64,000 nucleotides of DNA from Aeromicrobium sp. Sec7.5 (GTDB taxonomy: Bacteria; Actinomycetota; Actinomycetes; Propionibacteriales; Nocardioidaceae), in the NCBI RefSeq assembly GCF_036867135.1, contig NZ_JBAJIJ010000001.1:1798001-1862000 (forward strand), in the 5' to 3' direction. Under the pieces are notes generated by a model. The model had not been told where the DNA came from and made no database searches. It was given only the letters and a program-made list of their open reading frames with translations. The translations under genes were made by a program, and so were the position numbers. Positions 1 through 9,367 of this stretch are shown piece by piece (position 1 is the stretch's first letter; the number at the start of each line of letters is the position of its first letter).

Positions 1-1454
1 GTCGTCAGTCCCAGCGCGAACGCGAACCCACGCACGACGCCGATCGCGAAGATGAACAGGATGAACGCCGCCATGAACGACACGGCATCGGCCGCGAGGA
101 TCGTCGACCTCGCCCGCTCCCACCCGGCCTCGACGGCCAGGCGCAGCGACTTGCCGTCGCGGACCTCGTCGCGGATGCGTTCGAACAGGACGATGAACGA
201 GTCGGCCGTGATGCCGATCGCCACGATGAGGCCGGCGATGCCGGGCAGCGTGAGCGTGAAGCCCACCGCCTGCCCCAGGAGCAGCACCAGTCCGTAGGTG
301 ATCGCCGCGGCGACACCGAGCGACGCGATGACCACGAGCCCGAGCCCGCGGTAGTAGAAGAGTCCGTAGAGCAGCACCAGCACCATGCCGATCGCGCCGG
401 CGATCAGGCCGGCCTGCAGCTGGCTGCCCGCCAGTGTCGGCCCCTCGACGGAGACACCGTTCACCGCGAAGGTCAGCGGCAGGGCGCCGTACTTGAGCTG
501 GTTCGCGAGGTCGACCGCGGTCTCCTGCGTGAAGCTGCCGCTGATCTGCGCCCGGCCGTTGGTGATGTGCGCGTTCGAGGTCGGGGCCGTGATGACCTCG
601 CCGTCCAGCACGACCGCGAAGCGGCCCTGCACCGGGGTGAGTGCGTCGGTGACGGTGTCGAACGTGTCGCTGCCCTCGCCGTCGAGCTCGATGTCGACGA
701 CCCACTGCGCCGTGCTCTGCGGGACGGTCGCGCTGGCGTCCTCGACGTGCGAACCCTCGATGACGGCCGGGCTGAGCACCACGACCTCGCCGGTCTTCGG
801 GTCGCAGGTGACGATCGGAGCGTCGGCGGTGTCGACGACGGTCAGCTCACCCGGGGCGCAGACGAAGGCCTGGGCCTGCTGCTGCAGCGCCGCGACCCCG
901 GCCTGGTACTCCGCCGGTAGTGCCGCGGGTGTCTGGGTCTCGGCGGCGATGAGCTGGTCGAGGCTCAGGGCCGACCAGTCGACGGCGTCGACCGCCGCCT
1001 GGGCCTGCTGGGCCGCGGCCTCGTCGAGCGCCTGACCGGTGGAGGCGACCTGCTGCTGCCAGACGAGCCGGAACTGCAGCTGGGCCGTGCGACCCACCTG
1101 ATCGACGATGTCGCCGCGTTCCTTGCCGGGGATCTCGATGACGATCTGGTTGCCGCCCTGCGTCGTGACCTCGGCCTCGGAGACGCCGGTGGCGTTGACC
1201 CGCTGGTCGATGATGCCGCGCGCCTGGCTGAGGTTGTCCGCGGTCACGTCGCCGTCGGCCGACTCGGCCTGCAGCGTGATGCGCGTGCCGCCCTGCAGGT
1301 CCAGGCCCAGACGCGGCGCCCAGGTGCCGTGACCTCCGCCGTCCTCGAGGTCGATGAACCCGACGAGCGCGAACATCGCGACGACGCCGGCGAGGAACAG
1401 CACGAGCGTGCGTCCCGGGCGGCGCACCTTGCGGCCGCGGGCGGGCGCGGCCAT
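1..1454 (-). CDS. secD: protein translocase subunit SecD (3' end beyond window)
   Basis: SecD forms, with SecF, the membrane complex that assists the SecYEG channel and uses the proton gradient to complete export. The reading frame starts at an ATG at 1454 and runs off the left edge, so the C-terminus is missing. Visible parts are an N-terminal membrane helix (about residues 10-32), the GLDLQGG motif typical of SecD, a long periplasmic-type domain, and the first membrane helices of the RND-like part, with the motif ADSFIVLFERIRDE conserved in SecD. The start overlaps the yajC stop (ATGA), so the two are translationally coupled. secF would be expected just to the left of the window. Confidence 0.95.
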   Translation of the reverse strand, partial: MAAPARGRKVRRPGRTLVLFLAGVVAMFALVGFIDLEDGGGHGTWAPRLGLDLQGGTRITLQAESADGDVTADNLSQARGIIDQRVNATGVSEAEVTTQGGNQIVIEIPGKERGDIVDQVGRTAQLQFRLVWQQQVASTGQALDEAAAQQAQAAVDAVDWSALSLDQLIAAETQTPAALPAEYQAGVAALQQQAQAFVCAPGELTVVDTADAPIVTCDPKTGEVVVLSPAVIEGSHVEDASATVPQSTAQWVVDIELDGEGSDTFDTVTDALTPVQGRFAVVLDGEVITAPTSNAHITNGRAQISGSFTQETAVDLANQLKYGALPLTFAVNGVSVEGPTLAGSQLQAGLIAGAIGMVLVLLYGLFYYRGLGLVVIASLGVAAAITYGLVLLLGQAVGFTLTLPGIAGLIVAIGITADSFIVLFERIRDEVRDGKSLRLAVEAGWERARSTILAADAVSFMAAFILFIFAIGVVRGFAFALGLT

Positions 1455-1744
1455 CAGAGGCCTTCAGCCGAGCCGGGCTCGGGGTCGGGGCGCACGACCT
1501 CACCGATCGCCTGGCGGTGCACCCGGATCTCGACGCCGGGGGCGATCCGCAACACGGCGTCGATGTCGTCGATCGAGACGATCTCGGCGAAGATGCCGCT
1601 GGTCGTCATGACCTGCTGGCCGGGCGCGAGCTCACTCTGGAGCGTCGAGTACTCCTGCTGGCGCCGGCGCTGCGGGCGGATGATGAACAGCCAGAAGACG
1701 ACGACGATCAGCAACAGCGGGATGAAGCCGGCCAGTTCGGACAC
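1454..1744 (-). CDS. yajC: preprotein translocase subunit YajC
   Basis: Small membrane partner of the SecDF complex, 96 aa. One N-terminal hydrophobic helix (residues 5-22, FIPLLLIVVVFWLF) is followed by the family signature IIRPQRRR and a cytoplasmic domain containing VMTTSGIFAEIVSID, matching the YajC turn that reads GD/SG-V-T-x-G-G/I in relatives. The start is a GTG at 1744. It is co-transcribed with secD, with a 1-codon overlap. The 148 nt between it and ruvB contain no gene. Confidence 0.93.
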   Translation of the reverse strand: MSELAGFIPLLLIVVVFWLFIIRPQRRRQQEYSTLQSELAPGQQVMTTSGIFAEIVSIDDIDAVLRIAPGVEIRVHRQAIGEVVRPDPEPGSAEGL

Positions 1745-1892
1745 GCGGGAGCTCCAGACGAGGGTGAGGACATCGCCGGGCGCCGGGCGCCGGGCGGATC
1801 GGCCTGTGGGCCATCGGGAAGTGTAGACGCCGCGACGCCCGTCACCCCGCGTGAGGACGGGGATTCAGCGAGAAATCAGGAACTCGGGTCGC

Positions 1893-2975
<1,083 letters not shown>

Positions 2976-2999
2976 CGCATTCCCCTCATCGATGCCCCT

Positions 3000-3593
3000 T
3001 CATCGGGACCGCGCGAGTGAGCGGAGGGCGTCGCGCAACGCCGTGGCGACCTCGGGCTCGGCGCCGTCGGTCAGGCCGGCGGCGACGGCGTCGACCGCCG
3101 ACTCGGCGTCGCGGGCGCTCCAGCCGAGGCCGAGCAGTGCCTCGTGCACCTGCTCGCGCCAGGCCGGCGCGCCCGTGGCGCTGGTGGTGGTGGCGAGCCC
3201 GACGCGGTCCTTGAGCTCGACGACGATGCGCTCGGCACCCTTGCGGCCGATGCCGGGCACCGAGGTCAGCACCGCGAGGTCGGACTGCGCGATGGCCGAG
3301 CGCAGCCGGTCGGGGTCGAGCACCGAGAGCATCGCCAGCGCGACCTTGGGGCCGATGCCACTGGCGGTCTGGACGAGCTCGAACATGTCGCGCTCCTCGG
3401 CGCTGCCGAAGCCGTAGAGCGTCATGGAGTCCTCACGGACCACCAGCGTGGTGCTGACCGTGGACTCCTGGCCGAGGCGGAGGGTGGCGAGCGTGCCCGG
3501 CGTGCTGCGCACGAAGTACCCGACCCCGCTGACGTCGAGGACGGCGCCGTCGAGCTGGACGGCGACGACCGTGCCGCGGAGCGAGGCGATCAT
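3000..3593 (-). CDS. ruvA: Holliday junction DNA-binding protein RuvA
   Basis: Tetrameric protein that binds the four-way junction and loads RuvB. I place the start at ATG 3593 (MIASLRGTV) because RuvA families begin with MI-x-x-L-x-G and because this ATG overlaps the ruvC stop as ATGA. A longer frame exists upstream but adds a low-complexity arginine-rich tail. The result is 197 aa: an N-terminal OB fold, helix-hairpin-helix motifs ([12 protein letters not shown] and [18 protein letters not shown]) that contact the DNA backbone, and a C-terminal domain III ([15 protein letters not shown]) that binds RuvB. Confidence 0.96.
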   Translation of the reverse strand: MIASLRGTVVAVQLDGAVLDVSGVGYFVRSTPGTLATLRLGQESTVSTTLVVREDSMTLYGFGSAEERDMFELVQTASGIGPKVALAMLSVLDPDRLRSAIAQSDLAVLTSVPGIGRKGAERIVVELKDRVGLATTTSATGAPAWREQVHEALLGLGWSARDAESAVDAVAAGLTDGAEPEVATALRDALRSLARSR

Positions 3594-4120
3594 CGGCCGG
3601 CCCTCGCGAGGGCGTCGGCGAGGCGCTGCTGCGCTCCCCCGCGCCACACGTGGCAGATCGCGATCGCGAGCGCATCGGCGGCGTCGGCCGGCTTGGGCGC
3701 CTCGGTGAGTCGCAGGATGCGCGTGACCATCTGCCCGACCTGCGCCTTGTCGGCGCGGCCGCTGCCCGTGACGGCGGCCTTGACCTCGCTGGGGGTGTGC
3801 AGGTGGACGCCAAGGCCGTGGCGTGCCGCCACCGCCATCGCGACGCCGCTGGCCTGGGCCGTGCCCATCACGGTGCGCACGTTGTGCTGGGCGAAGACCC
3901 GTTCGATCGCCACCGCATCGGGCCGGTGCTCGGCGATGGCGGACTCGATGCCCTCGGACAGCAGCAGCAGACGGCGGGCGACGTCGAGGTCGGCCGGCGT
4001 GCGGACGACCCCCACGTGCACGAGGTTCATCGGGCGACCGACGGACCCCTCGACGACCCCGACACCACAGCGCGTGAGGCCGGGATCGATGCCCATGACC
4101 CGCAGTCCGACCGAACTCAT
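3590..4120 (-). CDS. ruvC: crossover junction endodeoxyribonuclease RuvC
   Basis: Metal-dependent resolvase that nicks Holliday junctions symmetrically. It has 176 aa. Catalytic acidic residues are visible in the expected places: Asp in [10 protein letters not shown] near the N-terminus, Glu in [11 protein letters not shown], and Asp in [15 protein letters not shown] near the C-terminus. It is the first gene of the ruvCAB unit. A 52-nt gap separates it from the YebC-like gene upstream, so it may share that transcript. Confidence 0.96.
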   Translation of the reverse strand: MSSVGLRVMGIDPGLTRCGVGVVEGSVGRPMNLVHVGVVRTPADLDVARRLLLLSEGIESAIAEHRPDAVAIERVFAQHNVRTVMGTAQASGVAMAVAARHGLGVHLHTPSEVKAAVTGSGRADKAQVGQMVTRILRLTEAPKPADAADALAIAICHVWRGGAQQRLADALARAGR

Positions 4121-4172
4121 GTTCGACAGCCTAGGCGTCGGCGCCGACTCCCCCGGTCACGACACGCCCGGC

Positions 4173-4937
4173 TCAGGCCTGGGCCTGCTCCATGACCTCG
4201 TCGCTCGCGTCGAAGTTCGCGAAGACGTTCTGCACGTCGTCGCAGTCCTCCAGCGCGTCGATGAGCTTCAGGACCTTGGTGGCGCCGTCGACGTCGACCT
4301 CGACCTGCACCGACGGCACGAAGGAGGCGTCGGCGGAGTCGTAGTCGAGGCCCGCGTCCTGCAGCGCGGTGCGCACCGCGACCAGGTCGGTCGGCTCGCA
4401 CACGACCTGGAACGCGCCGTCGAGGTCGTTGACCTCGTCGGCACCGGCGTCGAGGACCGCCAGGAGGATGTCGTCCTCGTTGGTCTCGCTGCCCTCCTGC
4501 TCGGCGGGCACGATGATGACGCCCTTGCGGTGGAACAGGTAGGAGACCGATCCGGGATCGGCCATCGTGCCGCCGTTGCGCGTCATGGCGGTACGTACCT
4601 CCATCGCGGCACGGTTCTTGTTGTCGGTGAGGCACTCGACCAGCATCGCGATGCCGTTCGGGCCGTACCCCTCGTACATGATCGTGGTGTAGTCGACCGC
4701 GTCGTCGCCGATGCCGCCGCCACGCTTGACCGCGCGGTCGATGTTGTCGTTCGGGACCGACGACTTCTTGGCCTTCTGGATCGCGTCGTACAGCGTGGGG
4801 TTGCCGTCGGGATCGGGCCCGCCGGTGCGCGCCGCAACCTCGATGTTCTTGATCAGCTTGGCGAACATCTTGCCGCGCTTGGCGTCGACGACGGCCTTCT
4901 TGTGCTTCGTGGTGGCCCACTTGGAGTGCCCTGACAT
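4173..4937 (-). CDS. YebC/PmpR family DNA-binding regulator
   Basis: Member of the TACO1/YebC family, 254 aa. The family includes transcription regulators (PmpR) and, in other bacteria, factors acting in translation of difficult motifs, so the exact role here is open. The N-terminus [14 protein letters not shown] is the family hallmark, followed by the basic stretch [15 protein letters not shown] and the central motif [10 protein letters not shown]. The C-terminal acidic domain ends in [16 protein letters not shown]. The position between pdxT and ruvC matches the order known from mycobacteria. It starts at ATG 4937, only 17 nt after the pdxT stop. Confidence 0.95.
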   Translation of the reverse strand: MSGHSKWATTKHKKAVVDAKRGKMFAKLIKNIEVAARTGGPDPDGNPTLYDAIQKAKKSSVPNDNIDRAVKRGGGIGDDAVDYTTIMYEGYGPNGIAMLVECLTDNKNRAAMEVRTAMTRNGGTMADPGSVSYLFHRKGVIIVPAEQEGSETNEDDILLAVLDAGADEVNDLDGAFQVVCEPTDLVAVRTALQDAGLDYDSADASFVPSVQVEVDVDGATKVLKLIDALEDCDDVQNVFANFDASDEVMEQAQA

Positions 4938-4954
4938 GGCGCGTCCCCTCTTCT

Positions 4955-5551
4955 CTACTGCGTGACGAGATCGACGAAGAGGCCGTGCACCCGGTCGTCG
5001 TCCCCGACCTCCGGGTGGAAGGCGGTGGCGAGCAGGTGGCCCTGTCGAACCGCCACGATCCTATCCGCGCCGGCGACCTCGACCGAAGCCAGCACCTCGA
5101 CCGACTCCCCCGCCTGCTCGATCCAGGGGGCGCGGATGAACACGGCGTGGACCGGCTCGGCCAGGCCCGCGAGGTCGAGATCACCCTCGAAGGAGTCGAC
5201 CTGGCGGCCGAACGCGTTGCGGCGGACGGTCACGTCGAGACCACCGAAGGTCTCCTGGTCACGCGTACCGTCCTTGACGCGGTCGGCCAGCATGATCATG
5301 CCCGCGCAGGTGCCGAACGTCGGCATGCCCGAGCCGATCCGGTCGACGATCGGCTCGAAGAGCTCGAAGGTCCGCGCCAGCTTGAACATCGTGGTGGACT
5401 CACCGCCCGGCAGCACGAGGGCGTCGCACCGGGCGAGCTCCTCGGGACGGCGCACCGTGATGGCCGTGGCACCGAGTCGCGCGAGCGCGGTGACGTGCTC
5501 GCGCACGTCACCCTGCAGAGCAAAGACACCGATCGTGGGGCTGGAGGTCAC
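4955..5551 (-). CDS. pdxT: pyridoxal 5'-phosphate synthase glutaminase subunit PdxT
   Basis: Class I glutamine amidotransferase that releases ammonia from glutamine and passes it to PdxS for pyridoxal phosphate synthesis. It has 198 aa. The oxyanion/glutamine site reads [12 protein letters not shown], the nucleophile Cys lies in GTCAGMIML, and the His-Glu pair lies in AFHPEVGDD. In related genomes pdxT follows pdxS closely. Here about 3.8 kb of exported-fibre-like genes and a terminator after pdxS separate them, and pdxT starts 27 nt after the last gene of that cassette, so it may now depend on the cassette transcript or on its own weak promoter. Confidence 0.95.
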   Translation of the reverse strand: MTSSPTIGVFALQGDVREHVTALARLGATAITVRRPEELARCDALVLPGGESTTMFKLARTFELFEPIVDRIGSGMPTFGTCAGMIMLADRVKDGTRDQETFGGLDVTVRRNAFGRQVDSFEGDLDLAGLAEPVHAVFIRAPWIEQAGESVEVLASVEVAGADRIVAVRQGHLLATAFHPEVGDDDRVHGLFVDLVTQ

Positions 5552-5578
5552 CGGGACAGGGTAGTGCGGGTCTGAGGA

Positions 5579-6607
5579 TCAGCCATGGCCGCAGCGGAAG
5601 GCGGCCCCGATGAAGAGGATGCTGTCCCGACGGACCGGCGTCGTCGTCGTCGCGGCAGCGACCCAGGCGTTGGTGCTGGAGAGCCGCGCGCGGACGACGA
5701 CGTCGTAGTTCGCGTTGACTCCGATGAGACCCGTCCCGATGTTCAGCTCGACGACTGACCCCAGGGCCTGGCCCTGCCCGACCTCCCCCGACCCGACCGC
5801 GACGCTGTCGCTGGTGCGCCTCAGCTCCCAGAAGTACTCGTACTTCGCGTCGACCTGCGTCCATGAGAGCCGGGCGACGTTGCCGAGCACCAACAACCCG
5901 TTGACGTTGGCGCAGGTGGGCTGGGCCTGGCTCACCACCCTGTGCGAGCTGATGCTTCCCGTCGACATGGGGGCACTGTCGGTGAAGTAGGCGAGCGTTC
6001 CCTGCGGCTGCGCGAGCGGCAGCGCGAGCAGGGCTCCCCCGAGGACGGCCATGACAGCTCGTGCATCTGTCCCACGTCGACGCCCGGCCGGACGCCGACC
6101 CGCCTGTGTCCTCGGTCGTGTCGGCGCGAAGGCCAGGTAGAGGCACAGCATCACGAGCGCTCCGCACACGAACGTGCCGATCGGAGACCCGGCTGCCGCC
6201 ACGACGCGTCCGACGTGCGGGACGTCCCACAGGACGCGGTCGACGCTGCCCACCGTGTAGGCCTCGGCATCCGGCGTCGCGTTGGCATCACCCTGCAGCG
6301 CCAACGAGACGGAACCACCGACCTGTCCCACCGCGACCACGCGGTGCGTCACCCGCACGCCGTCGGCCCCGATGACGCTCACGACGTCACCCTTCTCGAC
6401 CTGGGTGGCGGGCACCTCTCGCGCCAGCGCGAGGGCACCGGACTCGATCGCCGGCGACATGGACCCTGAACGGAACACCAGCGGCTTCACGTCAAAGGCG
6501 AGCGCGGCGACTGTGGCGACGATGCTGAGGACACCGAGGACAGCACCGATCCACAACGCCACCTCACGGACGAGGCGGCGCTTGGTCCCGCGGCGGGTCC
6601 CGGTCAC
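5579..6607 (-). CDS. SipW-type signal peptidase I fused to an exported-substrate-like domain
   Basis: The first ~170 residues form an S26B-type (SipW/archaeal-like) signal peptidase: membrane helix at residues 17-38, nucleophile Ser49 in SGSMSP, a His88 in RVTHRVV replacing the Lys general base of classic type I enzymes, a GDAN box, and a second helix near 150-168. After a basic linker, a second hydrophobic stretch ends in TLAYFTDSAPMSTGSIS, the look of a SipW-dependent signal sequence, followed by ~130 residues that appear beta-rich. So protease and putative substrate share one chain. I start it at GTG 6607, which overlaps the previous stop (GTGA) and gives 342 aa. The C-terminal fold is not identified. 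Confidence 0.75.
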   Translation of the reverse strand: MTGTRRGTKRRLVREVALWIGAVLGVLSIVATVAALAFDVKPLVFRSGSMSPAIESGALALAREVPATQVEKGDVVSVIGADGVRVTHRVVAVGQVGGSVSLALQGDANATPDAEAYTVGSVDRVLWDVPHVGRVVAAAGSPIGTFVCGALVMLCLYLAFAPTRPRTQAGRRPAGRRRGTDARAVMAVLGGALLALPLAQPQGTLAYFTDSAPMSTGSISSHRVVSQAQPTCANVNGLLVLGNVARLSWTQVDAKYEYFWELRRTSDSVAVGSGEVGQGQALGSVVELNIGTGLIGVNANYDVVVRARLSSTNAWVAAATTTTPVRRDSILFIGAAFRCGHG

Positions 6608-7281
6608 GGCGCACCGACCTGCTTGGCATTGAAGACGACCAGACCCGTCGCGGTCGTGTTCTGCAGCTCGTTCGGCGCAGCGGCAGGCAGGCTGACCCTG
6701 ATGCAGATGTTCTGGCTGCCGCCCGTGGCGATCGTCTGCGCCGTGCCGATCACGGTCGTCGATGTGCCGCCCAGCACGGCCGGTGCGTAGGTCTGGGAAC
6801 CGCTGCACGTGCCGAGTCGATTGCCGCCGGCCTCGGTCCCGGAGTTGGTCGCAGATCCGCTGGTGAAGACATTCCACTGCAGACGGTTCGCCGACGTGAC
6901 GGGTGCCGTGTTCAGCGTCGCCAGGGTCCCGCTCGCCGTAGCGGAGGCCGTGTACGTGAGCGGGGCTGTGCCGCGGTTGTTGACCTTGACGGTGAAAGCG
7001 ATGCTCTCTCCCGGGACCAGGCTGGGGACCGCGATGCTGGAATTGAGGTAGGACCCCCCGGGACCGTCGAGGAACGTGTCGTCCAGACCGATGTCCAGCT
7101 CACCGGCGCTGATGCTGCCCGTCGACATCGTGGCTGTGTCGGTCCAGTAGGCCATCGTCCCCACGGCACCCAGACCGAGCACCGTGCCGAGCGCGAGCAC
7201 CGCGCGGATGCGGCCGCTGTGCCGAACCTGAGCTCGGCGAGAGCCCGTGCGCTGACGTCGGGGGGCGGCGTGTTCAGACAT
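6604..7281 (-). CDS. SipW-dependent-type exported protein (TasA/camelysin-like)
   Basis: Predicted secreted protein of 225 aa. After a basic N-terminus (RRQRTGSRRAQ) comes a hydrophobic run and the signature MAYWTDTATMSTGSISAG, the SipW-cognate signal type (A-Y-W/F-T-D plus a Gly-Ser segment). The mature part contains VPGESIAFTVKVNNRGTAPLTYTASA, typical of the Ig-like beta-sandwich of TasA and camelysin fibre proteins. Two cysteines (GTCSGS and NICIRV) could form a disulfide. ATG 7281 is chosen because it gives the basic signal start and overlaps the previous stop by 8 nt. Assembly into fibres is only inferred from the family. Confidence 0.8.
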   Translation of the reverse strand: MSEHAAPRRQRTGSRRAQVRHSGRIRAVLALGTVLGLGAVGTMAYWTDTATMSTGSISAGELDIGLDDTFLDGPGGSYLNSSIAVPSLVPGESIAFTVKVNNRGTAPLTYTASATASGTLATLNTAPVTSANRLQWNVFTSGSATNSGTEAGGNRLGTCSGSQTYAPAVLGGTSTTVIGTAQTIATGGSQNICIRVSLPAAAPNELQNTTATGLVVFNAKQVGAP

Positions 7282-7900
7282 GGGTGCTCTCGCTGACGAA
7301 GGTCCATCGTCGCACCACGATGGCGCCACCGATCACGCTCGCCCCGAGGGCCAGCGTGAGGGTCCAGAAGCCGACCTTCGCACCGGTGCCGGGCAGGAGC
7401 CCACCGCCCGTGCCGTCGCCCTCGAGTGCCTCGGCGAGGGTGACGGTGAACGTCAACGGGAGCCGTCTGGTCTGCGACTGGTTGGTCGCGTCCGGGTCGA
7501 ACGTGGCGTTGACCTGAACCTCCACCACGTCGCCGCGGGCGATGCTGCCCTGGGTGAGCGGTCCGGTGATGACACCGTTGTCGAGCGCGACCCACGACCC
7601 ACCGGCCACGCGGGCCTGCAGGTCGATGTCGTCGTCGGCAAGCAGCTCGTCGGTGTCGGCGCTCCGCGCCTCGATCGTCATGAGTGCCGCGGACGGCCCG
7701 TTGTTGCGGACGAAGAAGGACGCGGTCTGCGAGTCACCCGGAACCCAGCGGAACGCCGGGTCGAAGACGGGGTCTGGGAGGGAGGAGGACCACGCGGCGC
7801 CGTCATCGCTGAACTCGACCTCGTCAGCCGCCTGCGCGGCCGACGGCGCGAGCACGGCCGAGGCCGCAACTGCGGTGACGATGAGGGCGCGGAGCGTCAT
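7274..7900 (-). CDS. LPXTG-type surface protein with signal peptide
   Basis: Protein of 208 aa with a classical Sec signal (MTLRALIVTAVAASAVLAPSAAQA, cleavage likely after AQA), a beta-rich ectodomain containing PGDSQTASFFVRNNGPSAALMTIEA, and a C-terminal sorting signal: LPGTG followed by a hydrophobic helix and RR. That arrangement is recognised by sortases, which would attach it to the wall. It has a strong ribosome-binding site (AGGAGG) ahead of ATG 7900 and overlaps the stop of the signal peptidase gene (ATGA). It may be the wall anchor or base for the neighbouring SipW-exported proteins. No sortase gene lies in the window. Confidence 0.8.
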   Translation of the reverse strand: MTLRALIVTAVAASAVLAPSAAQAADEVEFSDDGAAWSSSLPDPVFDPAFRWVPGDSQTASFFVRNNGPSAALMTIEARSADTDELLADDDIDLQARVAGGSWVALDNGVITGPLTQGSIARGDVVEVQVNATFDPDATNQSQTRRLPLTFTVTLAEALEGDGTGGGLLPGTGAKVGFWTLTLALGASVIGGAIVVRRWTFVSESTHV

Positions 7901-8490
7901 CGGGACACCTCCTCCTTCCTTCGTTTGCCATTGTCGTGCGATGTGCTGCCTCGGACTGCTCCGAGGAACATCCAGGTTGCGTAGCCCAGCAGAGCTGCTG
8001 CGACGACGACGACCGCCGTCTGGCGCTGACTGCCGGTGAGCGCGGTGTTGACGTGTCCGAGGTACGGCACGGAGTACCACAGCTTTCCGCGGATCTGCTC
8101 GGGGTTGCGGACGTCGCCGTCGGGAACGTCGTTGGCATCGCCCTGGGTCGTGAACGAGAGGTCGCCGTCGAGGCTGGTGCCCACCGCCACGACACGGTGG
8201 GTCACGAATCCCGACTTCCCGGACTCGAGCTGGATCGTCACGACGTCCCCTGTGCGGAGGTCCTCTGGATCGACGGGCTTGACCACCACCAGAGTCCCCG
8301 GTGGCAGGTCGGGCTCCATCGAGCCGGTGAGCACCGTGTAGGGCGTCGCCCCCGCGAGGCGGGGGACCACGACCGCGACGACGATCACCAGCACGCACCC
8401 CACGATGGCGGCCCAGGCGATGACCTGGGCCGTCCACCGCAGCGGAGCTACCGTGTCGGAATGACGCGACCTCATGGCGACCTTCGCCAC
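7897..8490 (-). CDS. SipW-like signal peptidase I
   Basis: Membrane serine protease that would process the neighbouring SipW-type exports. It has up to 197 aa: an N-terminal helix (residues 21-42), nucleophile Ser57 in LTGSMEP, a His98 in FVTHRVV in place of the usual Lys (S26B group), the GDANDVPDG box and a C-terminal helix near 160-178. It starts at GTG 8490 or at an internal ATG 8475, and the latter has AAGG at better spacing. Its stop overlaps the LPXTG gene. It is the second gene of the cassette, 40 nt after the first substrate gene. Confidence 0.87.
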   Translation of the reverse strand: MAKVAMRSRHSDTVAPLRWTAQVIAWAAIVGCVLVIVVAVVVPRLAGATPYTVLTGSMEPDLPPGTLVVVKPVDPEDLRTGDVVTIQLESGKSGFVTHRVVAVGTSLDGDLSFTTQGDANDVPDGDVRNPEQIRGKLWYSVPYLGHVNTALTGSQRQTAVVVVAAALLGYATWMFLGAVRGSTSHDNGKRRKEEVSR

Positions 8491-8530
8491 CCGGGGTCCT
8501 CGCAGGGCGAGGTCCGAGCAGCCGAGGCGA

Positions 8531-9115
8531 TCAGTTCGGGTTGACCTGGGTCAGGGTGACCGTGATGTCGTCGAACTCCGCCAGCAGGCCCTGCATGTCG
8601 TTGCCGTTCACGACCGGCACACCCGTCTCGTCGGTGCCGAACGGGATCGTGACATCGATCGTGACGGTGACGGTGGAGCCGTCGTCGTCGGAGGTCACGC
8701 TGTCGCCGTTCGCGATCACCCGGTCGTTGGCAACGACTCCCCCGGCGATCGCGAAGGCACCATCGACCTCGAACTCAGCCGAGGTGGCAGCAGGCGTCTC
8801 GGTCGGCGTGAAGGTCGTCGGAAGCGCGATCGTGGCCTCCAGGTTGTCGCCGGTCGCCTCGAGGTCGAAGGTGCACACCTTCGAGACGACGTCGCCCGGG
8901 ACGAACAGCTCGACGGCGTCTCCGGCCGAGGCGCTGCCAACGGCGTAGACCCAGTCATCGCCGCAGTCACCGTCGGTCAAGGTCAAGGTGCCGGCGGTGA
9001 TGGATCCGCCGTCGGCGTCGCCGTCGGCGGTCCAGTAGGCGAGGGTGCCGGCTCCGCCGAGCAGGAGGACGACCGCAGCGCCAGCGGCGAGTGCGCCCTT
9101 GGTGGACTTCTTCAT
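8531..9115 (-). CDS. alternate-type signal peptide exported protein
   Basis: First gene of the five-gene cassette, 194 aa. The N-terminus MKKSTKGALAAGAAVVLLLGG is followed by AGTLAYWTADGDADGGSITAG, the alternate signal class that co-occurs with SipW-type peptidases in actinobacteria. The mature region is acidic and beta-rich, with two cysteines (GDCGDD and KVCTFD) and a TPTETPAATSAEF segment, and ends in VTLTQVNPN. Ribosome-binding site GGAG lies 6 nt before ATG 9115. As the promoter-proximal gene it could be the most abundant product and hence the main fibre or surface subunit, which is inference only. Confidence 0.82.
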   Translation of the reverse strand: MKKSTKGALAAGAAVVLLLGGAGTLAYWTADGDADGGSITAGTLTLTDGDCGDDWVYAVGSASAGDAVELFVPGDVVSKVCTFDLEATGDNLEATIALPTTFTPTETPAATSAEFEVDGAFAIAGGVVANDRVIANGDSVTSDDDGSTVTVTIDVTIPFGTDETGVPVVNGNDMQGLLAEFDDITVTLTQVNPN

Positions 9116-9152
9116 GAGGTGCTCCAGTGAGGTGAGGAATTGGCACGTCGAG

Positions 9153-9162
9153 GTGACGTCAC
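9153..9162. promoter_or_regulatory. perfect palindrome GTGACGTCAC upstream of the SipW cassette
   Basis: A 10-nt perfect dyad lies 38 nt before the first cassette gene, in the 250-nt region that must hold its promoter. It could be a regulator site. No matching regulator gene lies next to it, and a 10-nt palindrome can arise by chance in GC-rich DNA. Confidence 0.3.
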
Positions 9163-9314
9163 ACCAGTGGAACGGGGAATCAGCCCAGATATGACGCGAG
9201 TTCCCGGCACAACCTCCCTCGACATGTGATGCAGCTCATGTTCCGCACCCGCGCCTCCCCCGGACCGCGGAAAGTCAGGGCCACGGGCGCAGGTCCGGTC
9301 GGCCGCAGAAAGAA

Positions 9315-9350
9315 CGACGGCCCGCCTCCCCGAAGGGAAGCGGGCCGTCG
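9315..9350 (-). terminator. rho-independent terminator after pdxS
   Basis: Arms CGACGGCCCGC (9315-9325) and GCGGGCCGTCG (9340-9350) pair perfectly, with a further CCC/GGG inside. Read on the minus strand, the stem is followed by a T-rich run (TTCTTTCT). It begins 18 nt past the pdxS stop and should separate pdxS from the SipW cassette. Confidence 0.85.
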
Positions 9351-9367
9351 GTGCTGGAGGTTGCTGC

